Source of the DNA: Asterias rubens
Taxonomy: Eukaryota; Echinodermata; Asteroidea; Forcipulatida; Asteriidae
Direction: 5' to 3'
NCBI RefSeq assembly: GCF_902459465.1
Contig: NC_047064.1
Span: 7,900,762 to 7,964,761 of the forward strand
DNA: 64,000 bases
The notes beneath the pieces were generated by a model. That model was not told the origin of the DNA, did no database searches, and saw only the letters and a list, made by a program, of their open reading frames with translations. The translations under genes and the position numbers were made by a program. Of the stretch, positions 52,101 through 63,976 are shown in pieces; position 1 is the first letter of the stretch, and every line of letters begins with the position of its first letter.

Positions 52101-55100
52101 TCTGGTAGTAAAAGTGTTGAGCTTCAAGCCATGTAGTCTTGTGGAATTTTTCTTCAAATTCTAGCCCTGATATATTTATCTGGGGCTATAGTAGTTTTGT
52201 TTTGTGCGTGTAAGTTTTCTTGAAAATAAAACAAACGAACAACTAGAGAACCTTGCTCAATGCAGAGCGCCTACATGTATCTGCCTTTAGGCTGTGTTAA
52301 TTATATGAGCCAAAGTGTGTTGAAGAGTGGTCAATTGCTTTTATTGGAATTATGGCCCGCTTATTAACAAAATAGACCATAGACAGGCCCGTATAATTAA
52401 TCTTTGAAAGGGCAAGGGCACCAAGGCATTTTCTCCTTGCAAAGGGCACCCTATCCTAAGGAACTTCTAAATTTCTACTGGGAGTATTCCGAGGGTTCCA
52501 AAGCAATGACCAGGGGGCATTGAGGCAATCGCCTTTGTTTCCTCCATGAAGTATCAGGCGTGCATAGACATTTAACAGTGTTGTTGTTTTATTTGTATTT
52601 ACAATAGATTCTGATCCCCATTTTGTTGAAGAACAAGAAGGACAACAACCCTCAGCCGTGGCCCTTAGCTACGTCATCAAGTAAGTTTCACTTTCTGACA
52701 AGTGTCAATTTATTTTGTCTTGTATTCCTAGGCATGTACATGTGTATCAGGCATGAGAATCTTCCGGTTTAAACCGGAATTCCGTTTTTTTTCCTTTCAA
52801 AATTGTGGTCTCCGAGTTCGATGTGAATTTGCTATAAAATTCGGGGGGTAGGTTTTTGGGGGTATACATTTGGATTTCTCTAATCCCTCTTCTCTAGTCA
52901 GACAATGTAAGTTTACCTTTGTAATTGATATTATCGCGGATCCCCACACGTCGTTCATGAAAAACCGGCACCTAAACAATAAATTGCCGTCCAGCAGCTG
53001 GCCCAATTTACCGCTTGTTGTCCTCCTGGCATCGCGCATGCATGCAGCAGCAGCGACAGATGTATAAACTTGCCTCATTCCTTGCTTCATTTATAGTGGT
53101 ACGGTTCAATAATGTTGGCGTGTAATGCGCTTGCTGCTGCAGCAAAGATAACACATGATGAGACTTTTAAAAGTCTACTGAAAAAACAATACACTTGTTT
53201 GCACCATGTACTGTGTACTGTGTACTGTGTACGTGCAGGTTTGCACACGAACCAATGAGCGGCACGGCACGAATCTGAGATCGCCGGCAGGCCATGGTAA
53301 ACTGGTACCTGCTATTGCCTCACAACGAAAGATACATTGGGAACCAGCGAACACACTGTACGTCCGGACGACGTGCTTTCTTCATTGGTTCTATTTCTAT
53401 GTTGGGGTCTAATCTCAACCTTGTTCCAGTTATACCCTATGCTGAATAACAACCTCTTTCACAAAAACACATCGCTCTCGCCAAATAATAGGCCTATATA
53501 TATTTTAAAATGTGCGTCGCCGACGGATCGTTAAAATCACAAACATTTCATTGCAAAAGAATTTCTTTTACACAACCGAATTTCAAATCAAGAACCTATA
53601 AAAATGGTTGTTGGTGAGAAAAAAAAGCATTTTCAAGGGCAGAAATAAGGGATAAGATCGTCAACAAAATAACAATATTATTACTATTATTTGTTTCCCC
53701 CTTTCTTTTTCTGGAATTGTAACAAAATCGCAGGCTAACCCAAAATTGTTTGAATTGTTTGAGCTTTACATTCCTTATTTTCCCTTAGACCTATTATAAA
53801 AAAAAGAGAGGAAAAATCACACAAAAGTAGCTCTCTTCTACCTGGAAAAATAGGTATCAGAAATGCATCAGAGACCACCACAGAGCTTCTAAAATACCCA
53901 GAGCTCCCAGGGCCCTTAAGCGGGCCCTGGACCCCGGCCATAAGGGACTTCGCGCTGCACACAAAAATGATGGAATATTGACATTTCCAATCAACTGAAT
54001 TTTTTCCTGTTTTTTTATCATCACCCATTCTCATGCCTGGTGTATGCTTCTTTGAAAGGGCAAGGGCACCAAGGGATTTTTTCCTTGGTATTAAAGGACA
54101 CATGGAGCTCAGCTGACTAGGGTGCAGATTTTTTGAGCACTGTATATTTAAAAAAAAAAAAAAAATGAAACAAAATCCACAGGTATAAGCCTATTTGAGG
54201 TATTGTTGACACTATAGGAGTGCACTGTTTGGTTTGGGTGTATACAGACAAACTTACCCAAACCCAATAGTGTTTAATGTAATGAACGTGTATCCACCAT
54301 AATCAGCTGATTTCCTCTTTTTTAGTCTCCGTTTTACCATTCAACATTGTAAAATACTCAACAAAATCAAGTTTTGTAATTATTAACCTCCTGTTTTGGT
54401 GCAGTTGCATGCCTGTTATCACTTGGGTGGGATTTGAACCCAGTACCTTGCCATGCTAGAGCAGATGTTAAATTTAAAGCAGATGTATTACTAATAGATC
54501 AGTGGCTAGAGGCATGGCGGCTTCTATATTTAGCAGCAGGTACCGCAACGATTTAATATAGATGTGATCCATTTGATATGAGTTCTGACTCCCCCAATTT
54601 ATTCGTACTGGTAAAAAGGAAAGTGGCTGTTTCATGATCACTTGAAATTCTATTATGTTATATTCGCAGTGTTTGCCCATGCTCAATCTAGCATATATCA
54701 AGCAGTTATTTGCGCTAAATGTGGCCGATTAAATTAAAATTTCAGTTAAAATGTTTAAAATTTCACTCGGAGCAGTCCAAGTTTTACCATGTGATTTTAA
54801 AACTCATAATATCGTGTACTCAAAATTTTGTTTAATAATCTTATAAATGAAATAGTTCAGTTTTGTTTACATAGTTCAGAATTTGGAGGATTTTAAAATT
54901 GATTCAGGAACACTGCTACATCTTATAAGGGTTAAAACCGTGATCTTTTTACATTATTCTGGAACATTAACCTGCATTATTTAATTTAATGATTAAATTC
55001 TAACTGCTATGTCAGTTAACATCCAACACAAATATTGATTTTTGTTTTTTTTGCATAATGTTTTTAAAAAAGTCATTAGGCCTACATGTGTTGTTTTTCT

Positions 55101-58100
55101 TTAAATACATATTACTAATAATGGCTATTTAGCAAGAAGTGAAATATGGTAAATGCTTAATTGAGCAAGGTAAACAAAATGAGGTAAAATTAAGCTTAGG
55201 TGATAATGTGATTGTGTCAAAAATGTAATTTAAAGACTTTCATTACTATATTTGTTTTTTGTTGTTTGTCGTTTGCCATCTTTATTCAAATTATCTGCAA
55301 ATCAGGATATTAATAGTAAAATAAAAATGTTCTATAACCTTTATCTCAACCATGGAGTTGAACTCAATAGATGCGCTGAATTAATTTTAAAAAATTGATT
55401 TAAAAAACTTTTACAGGTTTGTGACCGATGCTGCAAAGCACGTCCACCATGACACAACACCAGTGGTTAAGAAACGACCCAAACCCAGTGCACCCAGTGT
55501 GGCTACTATCAGAAGTATAACACCGAGTACAGGTACTAGATCTGCCCAGTCAATATGTTGCCATTTATTAGTCACGAAATTGAACCAATTTACCTAACAT
55601 CGATACCAAGGTTCTCCCAAATGCACTTAATCTAGGGAATCAGTGCATGCCGATACACGCTTATTTCAAACGATATGCAAACAAACAAAAACTAATAAAA
55701 TTCAGCAATACAGGCCTTGAACTTCGCTCTCGAAGAGACACTTTATGCGGAAAATTTAAGTTTGTTTTGGCCTTTTGCAAAGGGCACCCAAAAAAGCACA
55801 GGGCACACTGGCATGATTAACAAAGTGACTTCATCATGCCGTGTTAAATTTTTTTTTAAGGGAGTGAATATGATGAATTTGACGAGTTAGGCTCGGAGTC
55901 CGACAGCGACAATTCGTGGACGACTCAAGAGGAGTACACCTCCGATGTCATCCTCCGGACGATGAATCCTCAGATCGGAGACGACAAACCCTACCTTTGC
56001 CCCGTCCCGGGTTGTAAAAAGCGCTACAAGAACGTCAATGGAATCAAGTACCATGCGAAAAACGGTCACCGCAAGGAGAACAAGGTACATGGATGTAAAT
56101 TTTTAGTTTTGGTCGTGATCAGGGCAAGACCATTTTAGTGGTGGGCAATAAAAAAAAATAAAAAAAATAAAACACCAAGGGCAAACAGATCAACACAAGT
56201 ATTCATGTTTAATTATGGGGCTATCGTTGCTGGCAAAGATTGTGAGTAATGGGCCCTGCCAGCACCGCCCACACTGGTCGTGAATATATTTCTATTCATT
56301 AATTTATCAAAGATTCTTATTTTGTTATACCATACACCGATGTGTGTAACACAGTTTTCCTGAGTCATGTGGAAAAATAATCCACAGGTTTATTGCTCGG
56401 GTGGGATTCGAACCCACAACCTTTGCCACTCTAGAGCAGATGTCTTACCAACTAGACCACTAAGATTACATGCTAGAGGCAGTTGCAGCTGGCACTGCAA
56501 CGATTGAACAGGGGCTATGTTTAATGTGCTTATTTTTATTTTTTACAGGACTCTGGAATGAACTGAGTATATCATTTATACAGTGCTTAAAGGAACATGT
56601 TGCCTTAGATAGGTCGAGTTGGTCTTTGAAAAGCTCTTGTAACCGTTTGTTATAAAATGCATGATTAGAAAGGTATTTTAAAAATGATCCACACAAGTAT
56701 CACTCGAAATAGCGTGGTTTTCATTTTACCTTGTCGACTTACACAGTCGGCCATTTATGGGAGTCAAATCTTTGACTCCCATAAATGGCCGACCGCGTTA
56801 GTACGCAAAGAAAAAGGACAACCACGCAATTTCAAGACATCTTTCTAACCATATACATTAGTATAACAAACGGTTACAGAACGCTTTTCAAAGACCAACT
56901 CGACCTATCTAAGGCAATGTGTTCCTTTGGTAAAACCAATTAATATTCTTTATCCCTGATTCAAATTTAACATCTACATGTATGAGTCATTGCAGTTTCC
57001 GCTGCTTAAATATATGATTCGAACTGACTCTAGCTACCGGGCAATCGGTGGTCAAGTTGGTAAACATCTGCTCTTGGTTGGCAAAGGTCGTGGGTTCGAC
57101 TCCCACCCGAGTTATATGCCTGTTCATTTGTTTTCACAGGACTTGGGAATGAACTGAGTATACAGTGCTTTACACAGTAGTGTATGGGTAGAACCAAATA
57201 ATATTCGTTACCCCAGGTGCACTTTTAACATCTATGGAATATCACGCCATTGTTTTCAGAAATTTTCACATTGCCATCTCTCATCCTTGACATTTACAGA
57301 ATATCTATGTTGGTTTTTTTTCATACCAAAAGGTTCACAGTAAAACATCTTTGTAAATTTGTTTTTATTATTGACTGAATGCATTTTTTGTGTAATACAA
57401 TGTAATCGTTTTGTTATTATATTGATAACTGTCACTATTTCTTTCTTCCTATTCCAATTTGCTGTTGAGTGCTGTTTTTATGTTGGTTTAATCAGCTTCT
57501 CCTTTTTGCAACAATTTGTTTTGTCTTTTTTTATGTGTCTTACTTTGTATACTTTTTAAAAAGGTTTGACTTTGTAGCATGTTAACTCCTAGCTTGTTTT
57601 TATCATTAAATGATAACATTTTTAGAGTTCTTGAGAGATTGTACTTTATATTGAATTGCCTTTGATTCACAGATACTGTCATATTCATTCTGTATTCTTT
57701 TGTCCATTTGTACATTATACATGCTCAATTTACAATGATATACAATGTATAATGTATTTTTTGTTTTCTTCCTTTGTAACATGAATTTAAATTTTTTAAT
57801 AGGATATTTTGTGCATATTTTTATATGTAAAAATGTTCTCTGTTTTTTCCCTGTGTTTGTTTTATCTATAAAAATGTTCCCTGTTTTTTTCTCTGTTGTT
57901 TTATCTGTAAAAATCTTTTTTTCTCTTCTCTAAAAAAAATATCAATAAATCATGTCAACTTAGTTCAAATATCAGGCATGTGAGACTTCCTCTTTTTAGC
58001 TGATTTCCTCTCTTTGGGTTTTGATTTTCCTCTTTATTTTTCCTTCACTTTATATGTGTTTAAAAGTACAGGAATATCATCTTTTCCTCTTTTTTCTTCC

Positions 58101-59379
58101 CCGGTTTTACTCTTTTCCTCTTTTTTCATGGATAGTTACTCACATCCCTGTAATAGTCTTCCTACAAAAGATAAAGACTAACCCTTAATCTTAAGTGCAT
58201 CTATTATTGTAAGATCTGTTCCAAAAAAATAAATATTGACTTTTTTAAAAGACTTTAAAGCGTAAAAGCTTGGTTGCTCTTTACATCCAGCTTTAAAATA
58301 AATGGCATTTAATTGTCAATGGGTGGGTAGACAGGTTCAGGCTTTAGGTTTTGTCTTTCATAGTAGTAGGCCTATTATTAAACCCAAAAAAGTGAATGAC
58401 AGAAAGTTCAAGTGCATGAAAAATGTAGAGGTGGGAATAAGGTCAATGTTGGAGGGATTCCTTTTGAAAGAAGCAAAGCTGGCTAATAAAGGTCCCTATA
58501 ATATGTATAAAGCATTGCATTAAGCCTATAATGAGAAATATGTGTACATAAGAGATGACAACAATAGAGTCTGTGACCATTGAAGAGGTGTCCATGACAC
58601 TACCAACTGGAGGTTATAAAAAGAGGACTAAATGCTCATATTGCTTTAAAGTAAACTAATAACATACAGCCATGCACAAACAAAAACAAACATAGGACCC
58701 TGAGTTATGAACTACACAATAGGCTAGCAAAATGGATATAAAATGTACCATTGTATAAAGATATTCAAAAATAAGCTTCCATCATAATAATAGTATTTGT
58801 TAAAGTAGATGTTAAGATTTAGGTAAGGAATGAATGAACTGCAAAGCAAGTAGATAGATAGACAGATAAAATTCAAAAGTAGTGTGCTTCATGTACAGTA
58901 TGTCTCTTGATTAACTAAACTGCAAACTTCACTTTGCAAACCTCTTTTAGGTGAAGAAGAGTTACAAATGCCGATGCGGGAAGAGCTATAAGTCTGCGCA
59001 GGGTCTCCGCCAACACGTCAACATTCAGCATCCACCGACGACGCTCACCCCCAGCGCCTCCCCCAAGCCGCAGCAGACCGCGGTGACGGCCGCCACGCCC
59101 ATCCTCTCGGCGAATCAACTGGGACTGGCACTACAGAGTGCCAATCTCATTGAGCAGCCTAAGAAGATTGTGGTTAATACGACGGGGAGTGGCACGGTGG
59201 AGCCTGGCACCCCACTGACCCCCCTCACCCCGACGACACCTTCATCGGGGTTCACACTCTTGACATTACCCTCCCATCTGGATGCCGCCATGTTGGCTGC
59301 ACACACAAAACTCGAAGGGACAGTGGTGTCGGTTCAGCAGATTCAGCCGGACGGAAGTGCTGTAGCGATCATGCAGTGA
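49090..59379 (+). CDS. JAZF1: JAZF1-like three-zinc-finger protein
   Basis: Five coding exons: 49090-49189, 52608-52680, 55417-55532, 55861-56084 and 58951-59379 (942 nt, 313 aa), with AG/GT borders and matching phases. Finger 1 uses C9, C14, H27 and H32, followed by LIEHIEDTHI. Finger 2 (CPVPGCKKRYKNVNGIKYH) uses C143, C148, H161 and H166. Finger 3 (CRCGKSY) uses C178, C180, H193 and H198. Conserved linkers VALSYVIKFVTDAA and TGSEYDEFDE match vertebrate JAZF1 in order. In vertebrates this nuclear protein works with orphan nuclear receptor TR4 and the NuA4/TIP60 acetylase complex. The protein is longer than the human one (243 aa from memory) because of a Thr/Pro-rich C-terminal extension. Confidence 0.96.
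49489..49555. repeat. double hairpin of catggaggaa motif
   Basis: Four alternating inverted copies (tccatggaggaagga, tccttcctccatgattggtc, catcatggaggaa, ttcctccatggtcgc) give two adjacent stem-loops, or one long one, in 67 bp. Confidence 0.8.
49765..50091 (+). mobile_element. tRNA-derived SINE, family 1, near full length
   Basis: The A box is tggtcaagtggttagactg and the B box gtgggttcgaatcccccag. The body has aatcacaatttcttgatttg and tttttatatccccctgtggg, ending tgatgggaagatcatac before an (aaac)n tail of about 50 bases. It is the best copy of this family in the window. Confidence 0.85.
50922..51356 (-). mobile_element. family A MITE carrying extra internal sequence
   Basis: The left end is ttaaaggcactggacgctat and the right end ttaccagtagtgtccagta. 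The family motifs gaaacagctccctctaaagt and tcgatgaccaattgagctca are present. About 70 bases (51238-51305, starting atgttcaatcattaacatgg) interrupt the usual sequence after tttatgcat. Confidence 0.75.
51361..51500. repeat. CGATAT-rich palindromic element
   Basis: It begins tgggcgatatcacgatatta and ends cgattaaatatcgcgatg. Between them lie runs of overlapping tatcgcgata and atcgatat palindromes. The GGGCGATAT end resembles hAT-type MITE ends. It abuts the right end of the family A element. Confidence 0.7.
52386..52562 (+). repeat. dispersed repeat, family G copy 3
   Basis: It has the same opening (gaaagggcaagggcaccaag) and the same ending (tccatgaagtatcaggcg) as copy 1. It stops 45 bp before JAZF1 exon 2. 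Confidence 0.75.
52608..52680 (+). CDS. JAZF1: JAZF1 exon 2
   Basis: This 73-nt exon has acceptor gtatttacaatag and donor ATCAA/GTAAGT. It encodes SDPHFVEEQEGQQPSAVALS and YVI, matching the conserved linker after finger 1. Confidence 0.95.
52681..55416 (+). other. JAZF1 intron 2
   Basis: These 2.7 kb are AT-rich with a partial family G copy near 54042-54090 and a degraded reverse tRNA-like SINE head near 54415-54510 (gggtgggatttgaaccca). No coding exon seen. Confidence 0.55.
55417..55532 (+). CDS. JAZF1: JAZF1 exon 3
   Basis: This 116-nt exon has acceptor aacttttacag and donor ACAG/GTACTA. It encodes FVTDAAKHVHHD and a basic Pro/Ser-rich part (KKRPKPSAPS) that is likely disordered. Confidence 0.93.
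55861..56084 (+). CDS. JAZF1: JAZF1 exon 4 (zinc finger 2)
   Basis: This 224-nt exon has acceptor tttttttttaag and donor AACAAG/GTACAT. It has an acidic stretch (GSEYDEFDELGSESDSD) and then finger 2, YLCPVPGCKKRYKNVNG to HAKNGH, which is nearly identical to vertebrates. Confidence 0.96.
56587..56930. mobile_element. family B MITE copy 3, inserted in a SINE-related body
   Basis: It starts ttaaaggaacatgttgcctt and ends aggcaatgtgttccttt. The centre is atgggagtcaaatctttgac and its complement. Sequence before it (tggaatgaactgagtatat, acagtgctt) and after it (aaccaattaatattc) matches an uninterrupted copy at 57140-57240. Confidence 0.85.
57046..57245 (+). mobile_element. tRNA-derived SINE, family 3
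   Basis: The A-box-like tggtcaagttggtaaacatc and B box cgtgggttcgactcccaccc head a body with cacaggacttgggaatgaac, tgagtatacagtgctttaca and cttttaacatctatg. A reversed head of the same kind is at 56390-56480. Confidence 0.65.
58951..59379 (+). CDS. JAZF1: JAZF1 exon 5 (zinc finger 3, C-terminal extension, stop)
   Basis: This 429-nt exon follows acceptor cctcttttag. It begins with the CxC-type third finger and then about 115 residues rich in Thr, Pro, Ala and Gln (ASPKPQQTAVTAATP; PGTPLTPLTPTTP), ending with TGA at 59377-59379. The extension has no human counterpart that I know of. Confidence 0.95.
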   Translation: MKKSYKCRCGKSYKSAQGLRQHVNIQHPPTTLTPSASPKPQQTAVTAATPILSANQLGLALQSANLIEQPKKIVVNTTGSGTVEPGTPLTPLTPTTPSSGFTLLTLPSHLDAAMLAAHTKLEGTVVSVQQIQPDGSAVAIMQ

Positions 59380-60025
59380 CGGAAGAGGTAAACTAAAACA
59401 ACCCTTTGTTAATTTTGTTAACAAGATGACAACAAAAACCCACCTTAAAACATGGGGAATCTTTTGTGATTTAAGCTACATGATCCAGCAGTTAGTTCTG
59501 ATCCCTGAATTCACCCATAACAGTGGCTTTACTCTGTAGCTTGGATGTTGTGCTAACAATTAGTTGGACACTATGAAGACAGGCAAATATCTACAGAGAT
59601 TTTCCAGCCATATTTTGCTCTTTTGTTTGTAGGGCTAACCACCTTGCTATTGTCTATACTCCTAGCGGAGGCTACTGACAAGGTATCCAAGAGTATTTGT
59701 TGCTAGTCTTATTTGTGTGAATAAGCACAGATCACTTTCTAAATGTGCACTTTTGGAACTAGTCTCCTCCACAAGCTATTTTTTCAAGAGAAACAACCTC
59801 CATGTTGGGAAATGGGGCTACTGGAAGTGACCGTCGGTTGTTGACCAGTTTTCGCGGAAACTGCACCACAATAATGTGAACATGATCAACAGACGGCCAT
59901 GATCTGGACATTTATAGCATTATTATTAATGAACAAGGTGTACATATCACATAATGTGAATGATATCATTCCAAAGTACAGCTCTTGAAGTGTACATATT
60001 GCAGAGAGGGAATTCACAGTGACGG

Positions 60026-60393
60026 TTAAGGCAGTGGACACTATTGGTAATTACTCAAAATAAGTACTAGCATAAAACCTTACTTGGTAACAAGTAATGT
60101 GGAGCTGTTGATAGTGTAAAACATTGCGAGAAATGGCTCCCTCTGAAGTAACCTACTTTCCGAGAAAGAAGTAATTTTCCACGAATTTGATTTTGAGACC
60201 TCAGAATTAGATTTGCAGGTCTCAAAATCAAGCATCTGAAAGCATGCAACTTCGTGTGACAAGGGTGTTTTTTCTTTCATTATTATCTCACAACTTCGAC
60301 AACCAGGTTTGTTATTTTATGTATGTTGAGATACACCATGCATGCCATGTGAGAAGCCTGGTTTTTGACAATTACCGATAGTGTCTAGTGGTA
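60026..60393 (-). mobile_element. family A MITE, complete
   Basis: It starts ttaaggcagtggacactatt and ends acaattaccgatagtgtcta. The central palindrome is gattttgagacctcagaa and its complement. It is inverted relative to the 17.2-kb copy. Confidence 0.8.
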
Positions 60394-61561
60394 CTGTCTG
60401 TGTACAGGTTACCAGGCTAAGCACTGTTTGTAAAAAAAAAAATGTCCGACAAGACAACTTAAGCAGTAATTTTCGGGTGCTCTGCAGGTACACATGATAA
60501 TCTCAAGAATTGTTTTTCTTCAGCAGTTTTCGCTTTTGATATTGTGAGTGCGAACGTCTACAGATAACAGAGTCCAGAAATTTACTCTTGACTTCTGAAA
60601 ATTCAGCCTAGTGTAGTGTATTTCTAATTGAGTTGTGTTAGTACTACATGTACAGTACATGTAGTTGACTGAGAAACTACACTGTGATGAGGGAAAACGT
60701 AATATGCCACTCACTATGGCTTGTGTATTGTGTCTTTGGTCTCTGCAGTCTCCTGTGGAATTTTGTGGCATGAGCGGTTTGGTTCGGAAATCATGACTAT
60801 TTGTGCAGCAGGTTCATGGATATGCGAAAGCAAAAACAAACTATCTTTCATTACACCTGGAAAAAAGCATACAGTATATATATTTGTATACATGTACTTG
60901 TATCAATTGGTTTTTTGTCTGCGTCATAAAATTTTGCTTGACATAAGTTTTTTTGCGTAAGGAATAGTAACGCTAATAGGGATTAATATGTGTTAAAAGG
61001 CAATGGGTATTGTGCATTATGAGGTATATTATTTATTGAAAGAAGTAGGGAACACTTTCAAGTCTATATTAGGTGTAAGAGTGTAAAAGGAGAGTATATT
61101 ATATTGCCAAAGGTTGCCATGATGGTAGATTGAAAGAGGGGCTCCTACATGTAACTCAATTTTCTGTTTTTTTGATCCAGTAATTTTTTTTCACCATTTT
61201 AACATGAGGTTAAAGAACTCCCACACTTTCACTTTTGTTATTGAAAAATGAGTGATCGCAGAACTGAATTTGACCTTTGACCCACTCTTTAAAGAGAGAT
61301 GCAAGAGGTGATACAATGATTATTAAGGTAAACTGACATGTATAAACATACATGACAAAATGACAGACTGCAATAGTGTTTATGAGCTTACCATATAAGC
61401 TAAGCTCACAAAGAGAGACAATCTTTTGCAAATGAGCAATTTTTAGTCCATAAGGCAGCACACTTTCAAGGTCAAAAACCATTGCCCCCCAGAAATGTGA
61501 CGCGTGCTTTGAATTCTGTAAGTTCAACATTTTGGCAAACTTACCTGTACGTAATGTTTAG

Positions 61562-61740
61562 GTCTGTATGCTTCATTTTTAAAAGGGCAAGGGCACTGAG
61601 GCATTTTCTTTTTGGTAAAGGGCACCTTATAGAGGAAATTGTAAAATTCTGCTGTCGGAGCATTTCAAGGGCACCAAGGCAATGACCATGGGTTACGGAT
61701 GCAATCACCTTTGTTTCCTCTGTGAAGTATCAGGCCTGTC
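61562..61740 (+). repeat. dispersed repeat, family G copy 4
   Basis: It opens ctgtatgcttcatttttaaa and agggcaagggcactgagg, and closes ctctgtgaagtatcaggcct. It is directly followed by family F-like sequence. Confidence 0.7.
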
Positions 61741-63837
61741 TGTCACATGTACCATTGTGACTGGTATCCTGCTTAGCAATAAATGTTTAAGCATACTTTC
61801 TTGTTAAGCAGCTCTACTTAACATGCTTAATAATGCCTTGGTTATGACACGGAGTGTCATATTATGATAGCGTCAACATTTCTTTTAGCCACTTTCATTT
61901 CAACATTTACAAACAGTGCACTGCGTAATCGTTGAGAGGAAAATGTAATAATAATGGTAGGATGGAACAAAACAAGGAAGGGTGATCAACAAAATCAAAA
62001 TGCCAGACTGCTGGTACCATAGCAATGACATGTACCCCCCCCCCCATGTAATTCGCTTTCATGTGTTAATGTTTTGCTAATTCATTTCTTGATTCATAAT
62101 GCATGCAAAATATGTAATGAGCAACCATATGAAGCTGGTGATTGAATTGCCTTTCACAATCTACGTGTACAATAGACCTCGGTGGTGGGGGGGGGGGGGG
62201 GGGGAGGGGAATTGTTATTGAAGAGCTCACTCAAGTGTAATGATGTTGCTTTAAGATGGTGACGTGTTCATGGTTACAGATATTAAAACCTTTGACAATA
62301 GTAACACGTATTCTGTCTCAGTGATGGACAGTATGACATGGCACAATACATATTTTACATAATTTATCAGACCTTGTGGTTTAACCTGGTGATGACTTAG
62401 AGCAAGCTAATGTACATGTATAGTCGAAACGTTGAGACCAATTAAGAACTCACTTTGTAACGGTTCCTATAAGCCAATTTTCTACCTTCTGCCGAGGTAG
62501 TAGTTGAAAACGAGGACAGTTCTTTTCAGAACTGATGAAAAATCCTAACCATCTTCTGTTGCTGTACATTTAATAAATAATTACACCTGTAGCAGGACAG
62601 TTCTCAAAAGAACAAACTCTACCTGGCAAGTACATGTAGACACAAACGTGGTGATATTGCAAACCAAATAACAATAATTTATAGCCTACAGTAGGACTAT
62701 GAAGCTGAGACATTTCACTGGCCAATGAAGTTTCAGCATGCGAGATTTTCCCAAAGTTATGTTTATATCAACTCCGGAAACAAAAGGGGTGGAATTGGGG
62801 GGGGGGTCCCAGTGATTAGCATTTTTATTTTCAAATTTACATGTGTGCATTACTTAACATTGGCTTATATGCTTTATTAAATTAAGCCTTTTCACTGTTT
62901 ATGTTTTAAGAGAACTGAGGGAAATTGTTACATGCATGACATGTAATGTACAGTAATTATTATTAGTCGGCAAAATTAAGCAATGTCAGCATAGTTTGAT
63001 GCATACTGTGTCTGTGTTCGCTATCACAAAGTTCACATTTTATTATTATGCACTCGGTTTAATATTACCTGTTTTTGAAAATAATAATGTTCACTTGAAG
63101 ATTTTGTTTTATTGGAAAGTTGTAGTTTTTTGGATTTGTACACAAATGTAGTTATTGTCTACATGTATTGTATGTGAATATAAGACATACAACATTTGAT
63201 TCTAGTGGAACATTTAGTTTCTAAAAGTTGAGGGAATTTTGTTTAAATTATTTATTATTTTGCACACAAATTAAAACCTACATGTACATCTGAAAAAGAA
63301 ACATGGGTTTTTTGTTTAAAATAATTGTGTTTTTTTCAAGAAAATCAACGATTTACAATGTATGAACAGTTTCATGCGGGTTTGAAACTCAATGAGGAGG
63401 CTGAACCTTTCAAATTTCTTTGGCTTTTGAAATACATTAACCGATACACACAAAAATACTTGTTATATGAGATTAAAAAAAATTATACTAAAAACATTCC
63501 AAAATACAAAACAGAACAAATGTATATGGACACATAAAAAAGAAGAACAAAGTGAGATGATTGGGATTGAACAATGTAGTTTGAACTCTGCATGGCAAAG
63601 CTGTCAATTCTCCCTGATTCCTAAAAAAAAAACAATCTTTCCATGTTCTGAAAAAGAAAAAAAAATTGGAAAAAAAATTCTGGTTAATTGCAAACTTTGT
63701 CCCTATTATGTTGAATGTAATTCTAAACATCTCCCTGGTTGTTGTACAAAATCTCCCTGATTGCAAGATGCAAATGTTGATTACTCCAACATCGATTGCA
63801 ACACCATTGAACAACCAATTTGCTCTTATCAATCCTT

Positions 63838-63976
63838 GATAAGACTAGTCTTATCTCGAGTTAGGACAGTTACTCGTCCTAACTTAGAGCCAGTCTTTTA
63901 AAAACGTGTAATAATGCCTACAGAGTCCTGGGAATAGTACTAAGTTAGGAATATCTGTGTTAAATCGACCCCAGTT
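63838..63976. repeat. family E element, copy 2
   Basis: It has agtcttatctcgagttagga, then actcgtcctaacttag, and a distal ctaagttaggaa. It is shorter than the copy at 16.7 kb. Confidence 0.6.

Larger units (their letters stand above)
49190..52607 (+). other. JAZF1 intron 1
   Basis: These 3.4 kb carry nested hairpins, a SINE, a family A element, a CGATAT-rich palindrome and a family G copy, each listed separately. There is no other gene. Confidence 0.6.
56085..58950 (+). other. JAZF1 intron 4
   Basis: It contains two tRNA-like SINE heads in opposite directions (about 56390-56480 minus, 57046-57245 plus), a family B MITE, and a T-rich stretch at 57300-58150. No exon was found here. Confidence 0.6.

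Noticed and set aside
56390..56480. tRNA gene on the minus strand
   Set aside because: The B box is present, but the head is part of a dispersed SINE-like family (also near 54.4 and 57.1 kb).
63325..63832. Lys/Asn- and Phe-rich open frames near the right edge
   Set aside because: They arise from A-rich sequence. The frames overlap on both strands and carry no motif.
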